A model generated the notes under the pieces. That model made no database searches, was not told the DNA's origin, and saw only the letters and a list, made by a program, of their open reading frames with translations. Shown piece after piece: positions 6,566 through 14,600 of a stretch of 16,312 nucleotides of DNA. The position numbers and the translations under genes were made by a program. The stretch's first letter is position 1, and each line of letters starts with the position of its first letter. This DNA is from Desulfobacteraceae bacterium UBA5623 (GTDB lineage Bacteria; Desulfobacterota; DSM-4660; Desulfatiglandales; Desulfatiglandaceae), in contig DIKH01000057.1 in assembly GCA_002424495.1 (NCBI GenBank), forward strand, positions 38,380 through 54,691, read 5' to 3'.

Positions 6566-9500
6566 CAGGCCACCCGGAACACCTTCATCACTTCATCGCC
6601 TAAATGGTTGATCACCTTGACCGCTATCCGGCCTGACTTTGGCTTGTCGAATGGGCGGGATGTATCGCTATTTAAAGTGGCCCAGGCCTCTTCGTTTATC
6701 TCGGCCTTGAGCGTGGTTTTAAGCGCCTGGTAGGGGTCATTCGCGCCCAGGAAATATGCCTGTCGGACAAAAAAACTCTCCTCGTTATAATCCGTGTCTA
6801 TGAACCAGCAGGCAATGCCCTCCGCACTGTCGCTTCTGACCTCGCCGGTGTTGGGGTGAAATACATCTACACCGTGGAGAGTGACTTGGAGGAAGTGGAG
6901 AGTGGTTAGTGGCGAGTGGAGAGTGATTTGAGCAGAGAGTTGAGCATTTTGTTGATCTCCACGCATACGTTCGATAAAGCTTCTAAATTCGCCTTCTGTA
7001 GAAAACCCAAGCGTTCGGACAAAATCAGAAACGTCTCCAATTCCGCCTGCGAACCCCTCGCAATGCCGAGAGATTGCAGAAATTCGCCCCTCGACTTCCG
7101 AGCCTGGCCCTCCGCGATGTTTGCCGGAATGGATGTCGCCGCTCGGCGCATCTGTGAGATTATTCCAAATTTCTCCTCGGCCGGATAATCCCGCGTAATC
7201 GCATAAATCTTTTCGGCTAAGTCTATTGATTTCTGCCAGACTATTAACTCCCGATACGAGCTTAAAGATTTCATATGGTGCAATCCTCCTCCCGGAACTA
7301 TCCACTAACCACTCTTCACTAACCACTTCTATATCCGGTTCACCGAAGATGACAAAAAGGTTTCCTTTTCCGGTATTCTTTAGATCATCCGCCATGTGTA
7401 GATCAGCATTCATTCGTGCCTTAAGCACCGGGATACGGCCCAGTTTGTCAAAATCGGATGAACGGGCGTCATAGTTGAAGGCACAGGTGATCAGAACGTC
7501 AAAGTCCGCATCGCCTGCCTCACGGGCTGCGGCCACCAGATCCGGGCGGGATACGGTTCCGAATTCCGGGCCAATGAAAATCGCAGCACGATATTCAGTG
7601 GAGAGTGGTGAGTGGTTAGTGATAAGTGACTTCTTGCTATCCACTGACAACTCTCCACTAATCACTGCCTTTTCACTCTTCCCTCTCCACTCTCCACTGC
7701 TTTCAAACCGTCCTTCGGCACAGATGTAATGTCCCGGCCAGGGGGTTAGGGACAGGAAGTTGATTTTGTCTTCCTTGTGGGCCTGCTGCACACCGGCGGT
7801 TCTGAGATTTTCCAGGATCATTTGGGTAAAGTCCTGCACCTTTCCATAACCGCCTTTTGATTCCGCGACGCCGTCAATCAGCTCATCATTTTCATCTACA
7901 CCCAGCACCCTGTGGGGCGAAAGACTTTCAACGGTAAAGGGACCTGCGACACGCACCTTTTTATTGTCCTCATAAGGTTTGTCGTAGAGGTATTCGTAAT
8001 CGGCCTTTGCGGCAATGGATGCATCTATCTCTTTTTGCCGGGCGATGCGGTTCTTCCACCACTCTGAATGGAGCTGTTTTGCTTCCTTCGACCAGTTGTT
8101 ATCGGCATCACGGGGAATTTCCCATTCTTCCCAGGGTGCATTCCCCTTTTCACCCTTCACCCTTCCTTCTTCACTATTCAGCTTTTCCCGGAGCGGTTCC
8201 AATTTCTCCTGATATTTCTCCCATATCACATCTATCTCGGCATTATTAGCAATGGATTTGAGTGTAATATGCGGCACTCTTTCATAAACAAAGCCGTAGC
8301 GGATGTTACCATGTGTCGGCGCTTCGGAAGGAGCCGTGCGAGTGATTTCTGCCTCCTTGATTTGCCCGTCACGACTATCGGCCAGCAGGTAATAAGAGTA
8401 ACGGGCACCCATAATGCGGGCACGGGCCAGCGCGAGCGCAACACGGGAGGTGTCAATCGTAATCCAGCGGCGACCCCATTGTTCGGCAACATAGGCGGTG
8501 GTGCCAGAGCCGCATGTGGGATCGAGAACGAGGTCACTGGGGTCGGTGGCCATCAAGAGACAGCGTTCAATCGTTTTCTGTGTAGTTTGAACAACATATA
8601 ACCGTTCCCCGAAGCTACTGCTTGTATCGGTCCAAAGATTAGATAAGGCCATTACCGGAAAATCGTTCAAATATCTCTTGTAAAACAGTGTAGTGCCAGA
8701 AACGATTAATCTTCTAGCCTTTCTTGCCCTTGCCAGGCCATCAGGGCTTGTAGACCAATATCGATTTTTCGGAGTGTAAGAGCGACCTCGAAAAACAACT
8801 GGTACTTTACCAAGGCTATATTCGTGGCTAGAGCTTGCATCACTTGCAGCGAATACCTTGCCATGTCCTGGAATGAGAATAGGTGTTGATCTTTCTTCTC
8901 TCGTGAGTTTTCGCTCTGTGCCAAACTCGTCTTCAAACCATACATATTGGCTTCCTCCCACTTCTCCAACCCCCTTGGGGAGATTTAACTGCCGGTACTT
9001 GGCAAGTCCTTTCGCTTTTGCGTACCAGATAATAAAATCGGAAACTGACGGTATGAACTTATCAGTCGGCGCACTGGTTTTTTTAACAACAATGAGCCCG
9101 AGAAAATTGTCAGCCCCAAACACCTCATCCATCAAAGCCCGCACCCGATGCACATTCTCATCCCCGATCTGCACAAAAATAGATCCCGAATCCGTCAACA
9201 GATCCCGCGCGACAGTCAGCCGATCCCGCAGATATGTCAGATACGAATGAATCCCATCCCGCCAAGTATCCCTGAACGCCTTCACCTGTTCCGGCTCTCG
9301 TGTAATGTGATCCATATTCCCGTCTTTCACATCGCGGCTGGTCGTGGACCACTGGAAGTTGGAGTTGAATTTGATGCCGTAAGGCGGATCAATGTAGATG
9401 CACTGGACTCTTCCCCTCAATCCCTCCCGTTCCGCCAGGGACGCCATTACCTGAAGGCTGTCTCCCAGGATCATGCGGTTGGACCAGTTGGCGTCGTGCT

Positions 9501-9918
9501 GGTAGAACTCTGTTTTTGCGCCCTCGCTTGGAAGACCGTTAAAATCGGCAAAGAGATCGAGCTGAACCGGCAAGTGTTTAGTGGCGAGTGCTGAGTGGTT
9601 AGTCTTTCCACTCTCTACTCTCCACTGACCACTCTCCACTGCCCTCATCAGATCGTCAATCAGCACCTTGGGGTGGACCTTTTCCTGGATATACAAGGGC
9701 GACGCATGCACTACCAAATCCGACCAGTCCTGTTCATCCTTTCCCCGCCAGACAAGCTGAGGGTCAAGATCGCGGTTGCGTCTTTCATAAGCGATGCGAA
9801 TGGGATTTTCGTCATCCTTTTTCATCACCGACTGAAACTCTGCGGTGGGGATATTCTTCCGGCGTGCCTCATCGTGCGTGAGGGTTTCCACGGTTTTATT
9901 TGTTTTGTTCTTGGCCAT
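6565..9918 (-). CDS. Type III-like (Mod) adenine-specific DNA methyltransferase, with in-frame insertions
   Basis: This cytoplasmic enzyme should transfer a methyl group from S-adenosylmethionine to adenine in the host's recognition sites. The catalytic motif DPPY is at 177-180 and the SAM-binding motif DPTCGSG at 466-472. Motif IV therefore comes before motif I, as in beta-class, Mod-type enzymes, with the target-recognition region between. The C-terminal part is well conserved (FGEPDIEV, then GVDVFHPNTGEV and FIDTDYNEESFF). At 1117 residues it is longer than family members I recall (about 900). The excess lies in repeat-derived insertions at residues about 93-116, 579-591, 740-775 and 863-1015; the last contains a whole second gene in another frame. 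No clear ribosome binding site precedes the ATG at 9918, where another repeat sits. It pairs with the restriction subunit at 11631. Whether the protein tolerates the insertions is unknown. Confidence 0.93.
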   Translation of the reverse strand: MAKNKTNKTVETLTHDEARRKNIPTAEFQSVMKKDDENPIRIAYERRNRDLDPQLVWRGKDEQDWSDLVVHASPLYIQEKVHPKVLIDDLMRAVESGQWRVESGKTNHSALATKHLPVQLDLFADFNGLPSEGAKTEFYQHDANWSNRMILGDSLQVMASLAEREGLRGRVQCIYIDPPYGIKFNSNFQWSTTSRDVKDGNMDHITREPEQVKAFRDTWRDGIHSYLTYLRDRLTVARDLLTDSGSIFVQIGDENVHRVRALMDEVFGADNFLGLIVVKKTSAPTDKFIPSVSDFIIWYAKAKGLAKYRQLNLPKGVGEVGGSQYVWFEDEFGTERKLTREERSTPILIPGHGKVFAASDASSSHEYSLGKVPVVFRGRSYTPKNRYWSTSPDGLARARKARRLIVSGTTLFYKRYLNDFPVMALSNLWTDTSSSFGERLYVVQTTQKTIERCLLMATDPSDLVLDPTCGSGTTAYVAEQWGRRWITIDTSRVALALARARIMGARYSYYLLADSRDGQIKEAEITRTAPSEAPTHGNIRYGFVYERVPHITLKSIANNAEIDVIWEKYQEKLEPLREKLNSEEGRVKGEKGNAPWEEWEIPRDADNNWSKEAKQLHSEWWKNRIARQKEIDASIAAKADYEYLYDKPYEDNKKVRVAGPFTVESLSPHRVLGVDENDELIDGVAESKGGYGKVQDFTQMILENLRTAGVQQAHKEDKINFLSLTPWPGHYICAEGRFESSGEWRGKSEKAVISGELSVDSKKSLITNHSPLSTEYRAAIFIGPEFGTVSRPDLVAAAREAGDADFDVLITCAFNYDARSSDFDKLGRIPVLKARMNADLHMADDLKNTGKGNLFVIFGEPDIEVVSEEWLVDSSGRRIAPYEIFKLVSGVNSLAEINRLSRKDLCDYAGLSGRGEIWNNLTDAPSGDIHSGKHRGGPGSEVEGRISAISRHCEGFAGGIGDVSDFVRTLGFSTEGEFRSFIERMRGDQQNAQLSAQITLHSPLTTLHFLQVTLHGVDVFHPNTGEVRSDSAEGIACWFIDTDYNEESFFVRQAYFLGANDPYQALKTTLKAEINEEAWATLNSDTSRPFDKPKSGRIAVKVINHLGDEVMKVFRVA
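6874..7332 (-). mobile_element. IVP-containing insertion in the methyltransferase gene, flanked by inverted repeats
   Basis: About 460 bases separate two conserved methyltransferase blocks (FGEPDIEV and GVDVFHPNTGEV) that in homologues I recall are only some 10-15 residues apart. The left arm (6874-6932) and right arm (7299-7332) are inverted copies of a GTGG-rich repeat; AGTGGTTAGTG followed two bases later by GAGTGG occurs at 6901 on the plus strand and again on the minus strand from 7328. A complete four-helix-bundle gene lies between the arms. The host reading frame remains open through the insert. The arrangement parallels intervening sequences in 23S rRNA that encode the same protein family. 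Exact ends and any target duplication cannot be fixed without an uninterrupted homologue. Confidence 0.65.
6906..7274 (-). CDS. Four-helix-bundle protein, 23S rRNA intervening-sequence (IVP/S23) family
   Basis: This 122-residue protein lies wholly inside the methyltransferase ORF, one base out of phase with it. It has the family hallmarks: ELIVWQKSIDLAEKIY, QMRRAATSIPANIAEG at 39-54, GEFLQSLGIARGSQAELET, and length near 120. The ATG at 7274 has a strong AGGAGG 10 bases upstream, so it is probably translated separately; a TTG at 7283 is less likely. Its last codons and stop lie in the left flanking repeat. Relatives occur in rRNA intervening sequences, and the fold also occurs in Avd, the accessory protein of diversity-generating retroelements. 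The function is not known; the fold forms basic pentamers in related proteins and probably binds nucleic acid. No reverse transcriptase is present. The family call is firm; a role in moving the flanking repeats is inference. Confidence 0.9.
   Translation of the reverse strand: MKSLSSYRELIVWQKSIDLAEKIYAITRDYPAEEKFGIISQMRRAATSIPANIAEGQARKSRGEFLQSLGIARGSQAELETFLILSERLGFLQKANLEALSNVCVEINKMLNSLLKSLSTRH
7596..7699. repeat. Palindromic repeat insertion in the methyltransferase gene, no gene inside
   Basis: The outer ends are a perfect 13-bp inverted repeat, CAGTGGAGAGTGG at 7596-7608 and its complement at 7687-7699. The interior is made of more GTGG/GAGTGG and TTAGTG-like units on the left and their complements on the right, so the whole 104 bases could fold into a hairpin. 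It encodes residues about 740-775 of the methyltransferase, a low-complexity Ser/Glu/Lys-rich stretch (SSGEWRGKSEKAV...) between conserved YICAEGRFE and YRAAIFIGPEFGT. The same unit family flanks the IVP gene. Confidence 0.75.
8147..8182. repeat. Single-arm GTGAAGGGTGAA-type repeat in the methyltransferase gene
   Basis: On the minus strand AGTGAAG, AAGGGTGAAGGGTGAAAAG and similar units encode residues about 579-591 (SEEGRVKGEKGN), between REKLN and the conserved APWEEWEIPRD. It is of the GTGAAG subtype rather than GTGGAG and has no opposing arm. It matches the repeat just before the start codon at 9929-9957. Confidence 0.5.
9572..9643. repeat. Two-armed repeat insertion near the methyltransferase N-terminus
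   Basis: The left arm (9572-9604) contains AGTGGCGAGTG and GAGTGGTTAG; the right arm (9605-9643) contains TCCACTCTC, CTCTCCACTG and CACTCTCCACTG. The arms are imperfect inverted copies. The 72 bases encode 24 residues (about 93-116, ESGQWRVESGK and on) inserted between VLIDDLMR and VQLDLFADFNG. The insertion is an exact multiple of three. Confidence 0.7.
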
Positions 9919-9928
9919 GAGATTAAAA

Positions 9929-9957
9929 AGTGTGAAGAGTGAAGGGTGAAGAGTGAA
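9929..9957. repeat. GTGAAG-type repeat immediately upstream of the methyltransferase start
   Basis: The plus strand reads AGTGTGAAGAGTGAAGG, then GTGAAGAGTGAA. It ends 11 bases from the methyltransferase ATG (9918). In the transcript this gives a pyrimidine-rich stretch (TTCACTCTTCACCC) where a ribosome binding site would be expected; none is visible. It probably lowers or uncouples translation of the gene, or the true signal lies elsewhere. Confidence 0.55.
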
Positions 9958-10037
9958 ATCGGATATTCCACAATTCAGGCTTCAAACTCCACATTCTCCT
10001 TTCTTCAGTATTCCTTCCTTAATATTTGTCGTGTTTA

Positions 10038-10064
10038 TGGCGCATTTGGCGCATTTATGGCGCA
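10038..10064. repeat. Three-unit TGGCGCA array with 9 and 11 bp spacing
   Basis: TGGCGCA begins at 10038, 10047 and 10058 on the plus strand, separated by TT and by TTTA. The start-to-start distances of 9 and 11 bp are exactly those of the two TGTCC arrays next to it, although the unit sequence differs. It lies 120 bp upstream of the methyltransferase start, in the 246-base gap after the DUF4062 gene, and is a candidate operator. Confidence 0.6.
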
Positions 10065-10118
10065 ATTGAAAAACCTTTCCATTGTATCTGTTCGGCCCTT
10101 TTCATCTCTTGGAGTTTA

Positions 10119-10200
10119 ATGTCCTGTTTGTCCAGTTTATGTCCAGTTCTACGTTGAGTAACCTTCATGTCCTGTTTGTCCTCTTTACGTCCTGTTTACG
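10119..10200. repeat. Duplicated TGTCC three-unit arrays (9/11 spacing) spanning the DUF4062 gene end
   Basis: GTCC begins at 10121, 10130 and 10141, and again at 10169, 10178 and 10189 on the plus strand. Both triplets have 9 and 11 bp spacing and begin with the identical ATGTCCTGTTTGTCC (10119 and 10167), 48 bp apart. The right copy encodes the last 11 residues of the DUF4062 protein and overlaps its stop codon; the left copy is non-coding. They look like binding sites for a regulator, perhaps the winged-helix protein whose gene ends here. Confidence 0.65.
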
Positions 10201-11634
10201 AGCCAAGACATAGTGGGCATTCCGACCTGTTACTCCCACTTTATGCAGAATTCCTTTTGAGACCATGGCTTCAAGGTCTCGTGAAGCAGTGCGAATAATA
10301 GTATCTGTTAGCTGACGATAATCTTTATTAGTAATCCGCCCATGAACTTTCACAAGCTCAAGCGCTTTCATCTGCCGCTCATTCAGATTGAATCCGGCCA
10401 GCACTTTCGGCGTCAGCCAGTCGCGCCAGACAGTACTGGTGAATTCTCCCCCTCGCTGAATAAAATCAGGTTCGGGCAGGTTGCGGGCGAGGCTTTCGCG
10501 GATCATCATGAGGGTGCCGGTGCCATATTTCTCAATGTAGCGGGCAAGGAAAAGTGCCTCGCAAAGCCGGTGATTCCTTGGGATTGAGCCGTGAGGGTGG
10601 CGCAGGCTTTCAGTTGTTAGCGGGGGAGGCAGTACGCCCGGATTCCACACCTCGACGCGATCAGCGAAGACGGAGACCTGGACGGCTCCCGCTGAGGTGT
10701 AGTCCCTGTGGACGACTGCATTGACAATGGCCTCGCGGATCACCTCGGGCGGGATCTCGTAGATAACGGGCGCCTGACTGCTCTCCGTGCGAGTACCCAC
10801 ACTGCGATTGAGCTTGGACATGACGAAATCCACGGCCATGTCCACTTGGCCGAAGACGGTGCCCTTAAAGATGCGGTAGAACGGCACTGGCCTCTGAATT
10901 TCCGTGCCATGAAAGTGCATGCATCGCACCTCTGCACTGGGCAGAAAGCCCTGGGGATCGCGGCCGAAGAGAAGCAGCGCAGCGTTGGTGGGCTGCCCTT
11001 CACGGAGAAGATGCAAGTGAGTGAGGATATCGCTTAAAGGCGCCTTTTCCGGCAAAGGAAATTGACGTTCAAAGCGGGCGAGGCGTACAAAATCCACCAC
11101 AGCCTGTTTATTCAGATCACGGATCGTTGCATCAGTGCAAGGTCTTTCCTCGAAAGAGCGGGATCGAAGGGCACCGCATGCTTCAAGATGTTCCACCAAA
11201 CTTGCATAAACTGCTGCTTTTAGCTCGACGATGTCGTTGAATCTCTTACGAATGAGCTGGCTACCTGCCTTACTGATAAGCGCTTGCATTTTGGGATGTC
11301 TATCTTTATCAACATTCCCTTTGACAAAAACAAAACGGATCTTCCCCTGAACGGTGGCGCTGTTGAACTCTCGTTCGGTTGGCGACAGACCCTCGTTGTC
11401 CTCAAATCCGTAGTTGTTGCCGAACAGTCCGAGGTATATGTCGCAGCGATCCACTTCAGCTAGATAGACATCATCCGCACGCCTGTCGCCGGCAGGCAAG
11501 TCTTCGAAGAGAAAGACAGTGAAAAAACGGCGAAGCAAAGGGTCGTTTTCAATGAACGCTTTTACCTCGCGGCGGTCCTGTGCCAGTTCCTTCTGAACAC
11601 TGCTGATAAAGATTTTTGCACGGGTTGAGTTCAC
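10165..11634 (-). CDS. DUF4062 - RecG C-terminal-like ATPase - winged-helix protein
   Basis: Three parts can be read in this 489-residue cytoplasmic protein. Residues 1-150 are DUF4062 (KIFISSVQKEL, later CDIYLGLFGNNYG and SPTEREF), a TIR-related fold found in signalling ATPases. Residues about 175-390 match the GHKL-type ATP-binding domain seen in RecG-like regulators (REAIVNAVVHRDY at 300-312, VEVWNPG at 327-333, YGTGT at 370-374). Residues 415-478 are a winged helix (LNERQMKALELVKVHGRIT). Many relatives carry an AlbA_2 domain at the N-terminus instead of DUF4062. The GTG start at 11634 overlaps the restriction gene stop by 4 bases (GTGA). The final 11 codons are part of a direct-repeat array. 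It is probably the sensor or regulator of the operon; binding to the repeats and any NAD-related activity are inference. Confidence 0.9.
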   Translation of the reverse strand: MNSTRAKIFISSVQKELAQDRREVKAFIENDPLLRRFFTVFLFEDLPAGDRRADDVYLAEVDRCDIYLGLFGNNYGFEDNEGLSPTEREFNSATVQGKIRFVFVKGNVDKDRHPKMQALISKAGSQLIRKRFNDIVELKAAVYASLVEHLEACGALRSRSFEERPCTDATIRDLNKQAVVDFVRLARFERQFPLPEKAPLSDILTHLHLLREGQPTNAALLLFGRDPQGFLPSAEVRCMHFHGTEIQRPVPFYRIFKGTVFGQVDMAVDFVMSKLNRSVGTRTESSQAPVIYEIPPEVIREAIVNAVVHRDYTSAGAVQVSVFADRVEVWNPGVLPPPLTTESLRHPHGSIPRNHRLCEALFLARYIEKYGTGTLMMIRESLARNLPEPDFIQRGGEFTSTVWRDWLTPKVLAGFNLNERQMKALELVKVHGRITNKDYRQLTDTIIRTASRDLEAMVSKGILHKVGVTGRNAHYVLARKQDVKRTNRT

Positions 11635-14600
11635 GAAAGACCTTCCTTTAAGCCTGAGAACTGATCAATCATTTTATTGAACTCGGCTTCTACCTTTTTC
11701 TCGAAGTCGGCCTCGATTTGATAGACCTCCGTGAATTCGGCAAACGCCCACCGGCCATAAAGGCCCAGGTTATTCACTCCTGGCACCCAGTAGACATCCA
11801 TAGTGGTCTTTTTTTCCTTGGCGTCCTCGCGGCGGTAACCCTTGATCTCGACAATAAGGTGCAACGGATCATCGTTCCCGTCATCCACAAGGACAATGAA
11901 GTCGGGCCGGTATGTGCGCGTCTCAGATCCATAGCGGTAAGGGACTTCCAGACCCAGATTGTGATTTTTGACATAGGCCTTGACCCGCGGGTGGGACTCC
12001 GCTACACGGCAGAATTCCGCCTCCCAGTCGCTGTCTAGAATCACCCAGTTGATGTGACAGCGGCGCGAATCAGTCTCCCAGCGGCTTGTTTTCGATGTAG
12101 AGAAGTTCACATAAATGGTAGATCCAGTGGGGTTGTATGGGTCTAGCACAGCCTTTATTGGGCTTTCTCCCACAAGGGCGAGGGTAATACCGGCGGTAAT
12201 CCGTTCGCAGGCCATATCGGCCAGTTCCTGATACATCAACTGGGCGGGGTATGTTCCGCCTTTGCAGACCAGGCAATTGTCCAGCCACTGTCTTGTGATT
12301 CGCTTGAGCTGTCCGAAAAGGTGCAGCATCGGCTCTTCGCCAGGGTCGCGCCATTTGGTGTATAACAAGCGCTTGGCAACATGAAACAACAGCGTTGATC
12401 GCCTCATGTCCTCCAGATGCTCCAGGCTGAGATCAACATCTTCCCCGATGATGCCCTGATTTTTAGTGATCGAAGGGCCGACCAGGTCAGGGGTCAGCTC
12501 CAGGACAGAATCTTCATTGAATGTTGCGCTCAGCCTCTCTTCAGGCAGCTCGACCCTGTAACCCTGTACACGGGGAAATCTGATTTCGAGGTAGTCGCGG
12601 TCAGGCCGAACCGCTTTTACCTGTATGGTTTCGCGGGGTGGCTGGGGCGGCGCAACAACGGGCTTTGCCGTAAAGTCAAACGGTATCCCCAGCACGTCGG
12701 CGTATTCCACATTAAACAGGTTGTCTTCGTTGAGGTCATATGATTGACGGCGAAGGGCACGGCCTATTACCTGTTCGCAAAGAAGCTGGGTGCCGAAGGC
12801 GCGTACACCCAGGACATGCGTAACGGTATTTGCATCCCAGCCTTCGGTGAGCATGGAAACCGAGACTACGCATCGTATGGAATCACCGAGCCTGCCTTCC
12901 TTGCCTACGGTGTTCATAACCTCCCTGAGCAGATCCTGGTCGGTGAGGTTTTCGGCTTGACGCCGGTCGCCGGTGCGTTCGATGATCTCACGCCGGAATC
13001 GCTCAATCTCGTCTGAGGCCATGTCGCGGAAATTCCTGTCCAGCGCATCACCGGATTCCAGTTGCTCGCTGTCTATGAGCAGGGTGCGCGGACGGCCAAA
13101 CTGGTTGCCGTGCTCATCAAAATTACGGAAAAGGGCAAGACGCCCATTTTCAAAGGATGTGGAACCGTCGTCATTCTCTCGATAAAAACCTGAGATATAG
13201 TCATATACAAGCTTGGATGTGGACGTATTGTTACAGACGACGATAAAGCATGGTGGTACGCGGATGCCGCTTTTTTCCCAGAGTTCGTATGTCTTTTGAT
13301 AGTGTCCGTAAAGGGCCTCCAAAGCGGTTTGCAGCTCCACGGGAAGGCTGAGGGGATCGAGGAATTTTGATTTTCCCCGGCCTTTTTTGGGCATCCGCGT
13401 TCGGATATGCTGCCATAGGTTTCGGAACCTGGGCATGTCATCACCTGGTATGTTGTCTGCCACGGGCACGCGGGGAAGCTTGACGATACCGCATTCAATG
13501 GCGTCCATCAGGGAGAAATCGCTCATTGTCCAGGGAAACAGCGTCCCCTCGGCATAGCCGGAGCCGCGAAGGAAAAACGGCGTCGCCGACAAATCCATAA
13601 CACGCATAACGCCAAGCTTGCGGTTGACGGCCTCAAGGCCTGTTATCCAGAGCCTTGCGGCTTCATTGTTTTTATCAGCTTCTTTCCTTTCATCGCCCTT
13701 CAGATCGCCTTCACCGTCGCCGCCGGGCTTTTCTCGGTAACAGTGATGCGCTTCATCGTTGAACACCATGATATTTTTCATACCCATCAGTTCCGGCATA
13801 ACGCGCTGGAGCATCTGCCCTTCGGTTTCCAGTGTGTTCAGCGCCTCACCTCGACCCTGAAGGAGTGAGCGGCCTCCCTTTGAAAGGTCAATGCGCTCGC
13901 GAAGTTTGAATGCGTGGAAATTGGTAATAACGATCTTGGCCCGCTCCAGATCAGCGAGCATATCGTTGGGCACAAGTTCCCGGCTCTGATAATAGCTGTC
14001 CGGGTCATTGGGCATGAGCACGCGAAGCCGGTCGCGGATGGTCAGCCCCGGGGTGACAACCAGGAACCCCCGGGTAAATTTTCTGCTATTTGGCCGACGC
14101 ACTGCGTTGATTGTCTGCCAGGCAATCAACATGGCAATGACGGTCGTCTTGCCTGCGCCAGTGGCCAATTTCAGGGCCAGTCGCAAGAGATCCGGGTTGG
14201 CGTCATTGTTGGCGTCTGCAAGGTGTTCAAGAAAGCCTCTGGCGGTCTTTCCTGATTTTGGGGCCACCTCACTAAGCCAGATAGCGGTCTCAACGGCCTC
14301 TACCTGGCAGAAGAAGGGCCGGATGTTGTTGAACCTATGATGCCGCCAATGCTGAAGCAAACGGGCGGTTTCGGGCGTCACCTGCCAATCGCCGGGATTC
14401 GGCCAGCTTCGCCACTGGTCCACATTACGACGAAGCTCATTGATAACAGGGGTAGGGTCATACTGTTGCTCCTGGCTTGAAAGACCTTTGCCTTCGTCGA
14501 AGATAAAGTTCAGTTGTTGCTGGGAAGCTGATCCCTTGCGCTTTCTGGGCTTTGGAATAGGAGTGATGAATTCGGCAGGTCGGCGTTTTTCGATAATCTG

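Noticed and set aside
6906..7274. Avd protein of a diversity-generating retroelement
   Set aside because: The fold is related, but there is no reverse transcriptase, template or variable repeat in the window, and the SIPANIAEG signature points to the IVP/S23 branch.
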